From positions 1-6,303 of the forward strand of contig JAJZVE010000287.1 of the NCBI GenBank assembly GCA_021845835.1: DNA of 6,303 bases. Direction: 5' to 3'. This document shows, piece after piece, positions 5,248 through 6,303 of this stretch. This DNA comes from Pseudomonadota bacterium. Its GTDB lineage: Bacteria; Pseudomonadota; Alphaproteobacteria; Acetobacterales; Acetobacteraceae. Both the position numbers and the translations under genes were made by a program. The notes beneath the pieces are model-generated. The model was not told the origin of the DNA and did not search any database. It saw only the letters and a program-made list of their open reading frames with translations. How positions within the stretch are numbered: position 1 is the first letter of the stretch; every line of letters begins with the position of its first letter.

Positions 5248-6303
5248 ATGAATATCGACGTCCGAATCAACGTCGCCGAGACCGAGACGCGCGGCATCGT
5301 GCGCGGTGGTGAGACCCTGAAGCAGCACCGCGACCGTCTGATGGAGGCGACGAAGCGGACCAGGCATTACGCCGGCCTGGAAAAGATGGAGCTGCGCGAC
5401 GGCCACCCCATCCTCTACAACAAGCTGTTTTCGCGGCTGCGCGCCAGCGTGGTCAATGCGCGCGAAACCGCGAAGAAGATCGCGGCCTCGCCCATCGTGG
5501 AACAGGAGGGCGAGCTGTGCTTCACCCTGTACAACGCCGCCGGTGACTCGATCCTCACCTCGACCGGCATCATCATCCATGTCGGCACCATGGGAGCGGC
5601 GATCAAGTACATGATCGAGAACGACTGGGAATCCAATCCCGGCGTCCGCGACAAGGACATCTTCTGCAACAACGATTGTCTGATCGGCAATGTCCATCCC
5701 TGCGACATTCACACTATCGTGCCGATTTTCTGGCAGGAGGAACTGATCGGCTGGGTCGGCGGCGTCACCCATGTGATCGACACCGGCGCGGTCGGTCCCG
5801 GCTCGATGGCGACCGGCCAGGTACAGCGCTTCGGCGACGGCTACTCGATCACATGCCGCAAGGTCGGCGAGAACGACACGCTGTTCCGCGACTGGCTGCA
5901 CGAGAGCCAGCGCATGGTGCGCACCACGCGCTACTGGATGCTGGACGAGCGCACCCGCATCGCCGGCTGCCACATGATCCGCAAGCTGGTGGAGGAGGTA
6001 GTCGCCGAGGAAGGCATCGAGGCCTACTGGAAGTTCGCCTACGAAGCGGTCGAGCACGGCCGGCTCGGGCTGCACAACCGCATCAAGGCGATGACCATTC
6101 CCGGCACCTACCGCCAGGTCGGCTTCGTCGATGTGCCCTACGCCCATGAAGACGTGCGGGTACCGTCGGATTTCGCTAAGCTCGATACCATCATGCACGC
6201 GCCGTGCGAGATGACGATCCGTGGCGACGGCAGCTGGCGGCTCGACTTCGAAGGCGCCAGCCGCTGGGGCTGGCACACCTACAACGCCCACCAAGTGAGC
6301 TTC
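5248..6303 (+). CDS. acxB: Acetone carboxylase alpha subunit, N-terminal part (hydantoinase B family)
   Basis: The frame is open from ATG 5248 to the window edge (352 codons, no stop). It is cut by the window, not broken; the family is about 775 residues, so a little under half is seen. AAGGAAA at 5234-5240 serves as ribosome site. The protein begins MNIDVRINVAETETRGIVRG. It holds the Mn-site region NVHPCDIH (148-155) and GGVTHVID (171-178). His150, Asp153 and His175 fall at the numbers I recall for the Mn ligands of the Xanthobacter enzyme. This subunit would carboxylate activated acetone (enolate) with activated bicarbonate at Mn, receiving both through a tunnel from AcxA. No signal peptide or membrane segment is seen, so it is cytoplasmic. 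It is co-transcribed with acxA (41-bp gap); the gamma-subunit gene should follow outside the window. Other hydantoinase-B-like enzymes are the alternative, but the AcxA partner and AcxR make acetone carboxylase by far the best reading. Confidence 0.92.
   Translation, partial: MNIDVRINVAETETRGIVRGGETLKQHRDRLMEATKRTRHYAGLEKMELRDGHPILYNKLFSRLRASVVNARETAKKIAASPIVEQEGELCFTLYNAAGDSILTSTGIIIHVGTMGAAIKYMIENDWESNPGVRDKDIFCNNDCLIGNVHPCDIHTIVPIFWQEELIGWVGGVTHVIDTGAVGPGSMATGQVQRFGDGYSITCRKVGENDTLFRDWLHESQRMVRTTRYWMLDERTRIAGCHMIRKLVEEVVAEEGIEAYWKFAYEAVEHGRLGLHNRIKAMTIPGTYRQVGFVDVPYAHEDVRVPSDFAKLDTIMHAPCEMTIRGDGSWRLDFEGASRWGWHTYNAHQVSF

Noticed and set aside
5065..6294. 409-codon open frame on the minus strand opposite acxB
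   Set aside because: It is antisense to the well-conserved acxB and the acxA end, is low-complexity in composition, and resembles no family.
3053..6303. acxA/acxB considered as hydantoinase, oxoprolinase or acetophenone carboxylase subunits
   Set aside because: Subunit length, close resemblance along AcxA, Mn-ligand positions in AcxB and the adjacent AcxR-type activator all fit acetone carboxylase better.

Overview
The window is a GC-rich stretch with the codon bias of an alphaproteobacterium (Xanthobacter-, Rhodopila- or Bradyrhizobium-like; the exact genus cannot be fixed from sequence alone). Its core is the regulatory end and first structural genes of an acetone carboxylase (acx) operon, all on the + strand: acxR (913-2931, sigma-54-dependent activator), acxA (3053-5206, beta subunit) and the first 352 codons of acxB (5248 to the window edge, alpha subunit). 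The gamma-subunit gene acxC normally follows acxB and would lie beyond the right edge.

Region by region. Bases 1-354 hold no convincing complete gene. There is a 22-codon minus-strand scrap near the left edge that faintly resembles an IS701-type transposase N-terminus, plus two short inverted repeats. Bases 355-657 encode a 100-residue secreted protein with five RGPGW repeats, encoded by a nearly perfect 15-bp tandem repeat. Bases 658-912 contain a GC-rich hairpin and end in a strong ribosome binding site for acxR. Bases 2932-3052 form the acxR-acxA control region, with a clear -24/-12 sigma-54 promoter.

How the parts work together (family knowledge plus inference). AcxR is expected to sense a ketone or secondary alcohol through its N-terminal GAF region. 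It would then bind upstream activator sites and use ATP hydrolysis to open the sigma-54 promoter ahead of acxABC. The enzyme carboxylates acetone with bicarbonate and ATP to acetoacetate, feeding acetone or isopropanol carbon into central metabolism. AcxA carries the ATP-binding hydantoinase-A/ASKHA fold, and AcxB carries the Mn site (His150, Asp153 and His175 are all visible).

The most notable non-coding signal is a pair of 23-bp palindromes of identical design, GAWCGTCCG-N5-CGGACGWTC. They are spaced 31 bp apart inside the last codons of acxR, about 112 and 143 bp upstream of the predicted acxA transcription start. They are strong candidates for the AcxR upstream activator sites, embedded in the activator's own C-terminal coding sequence.
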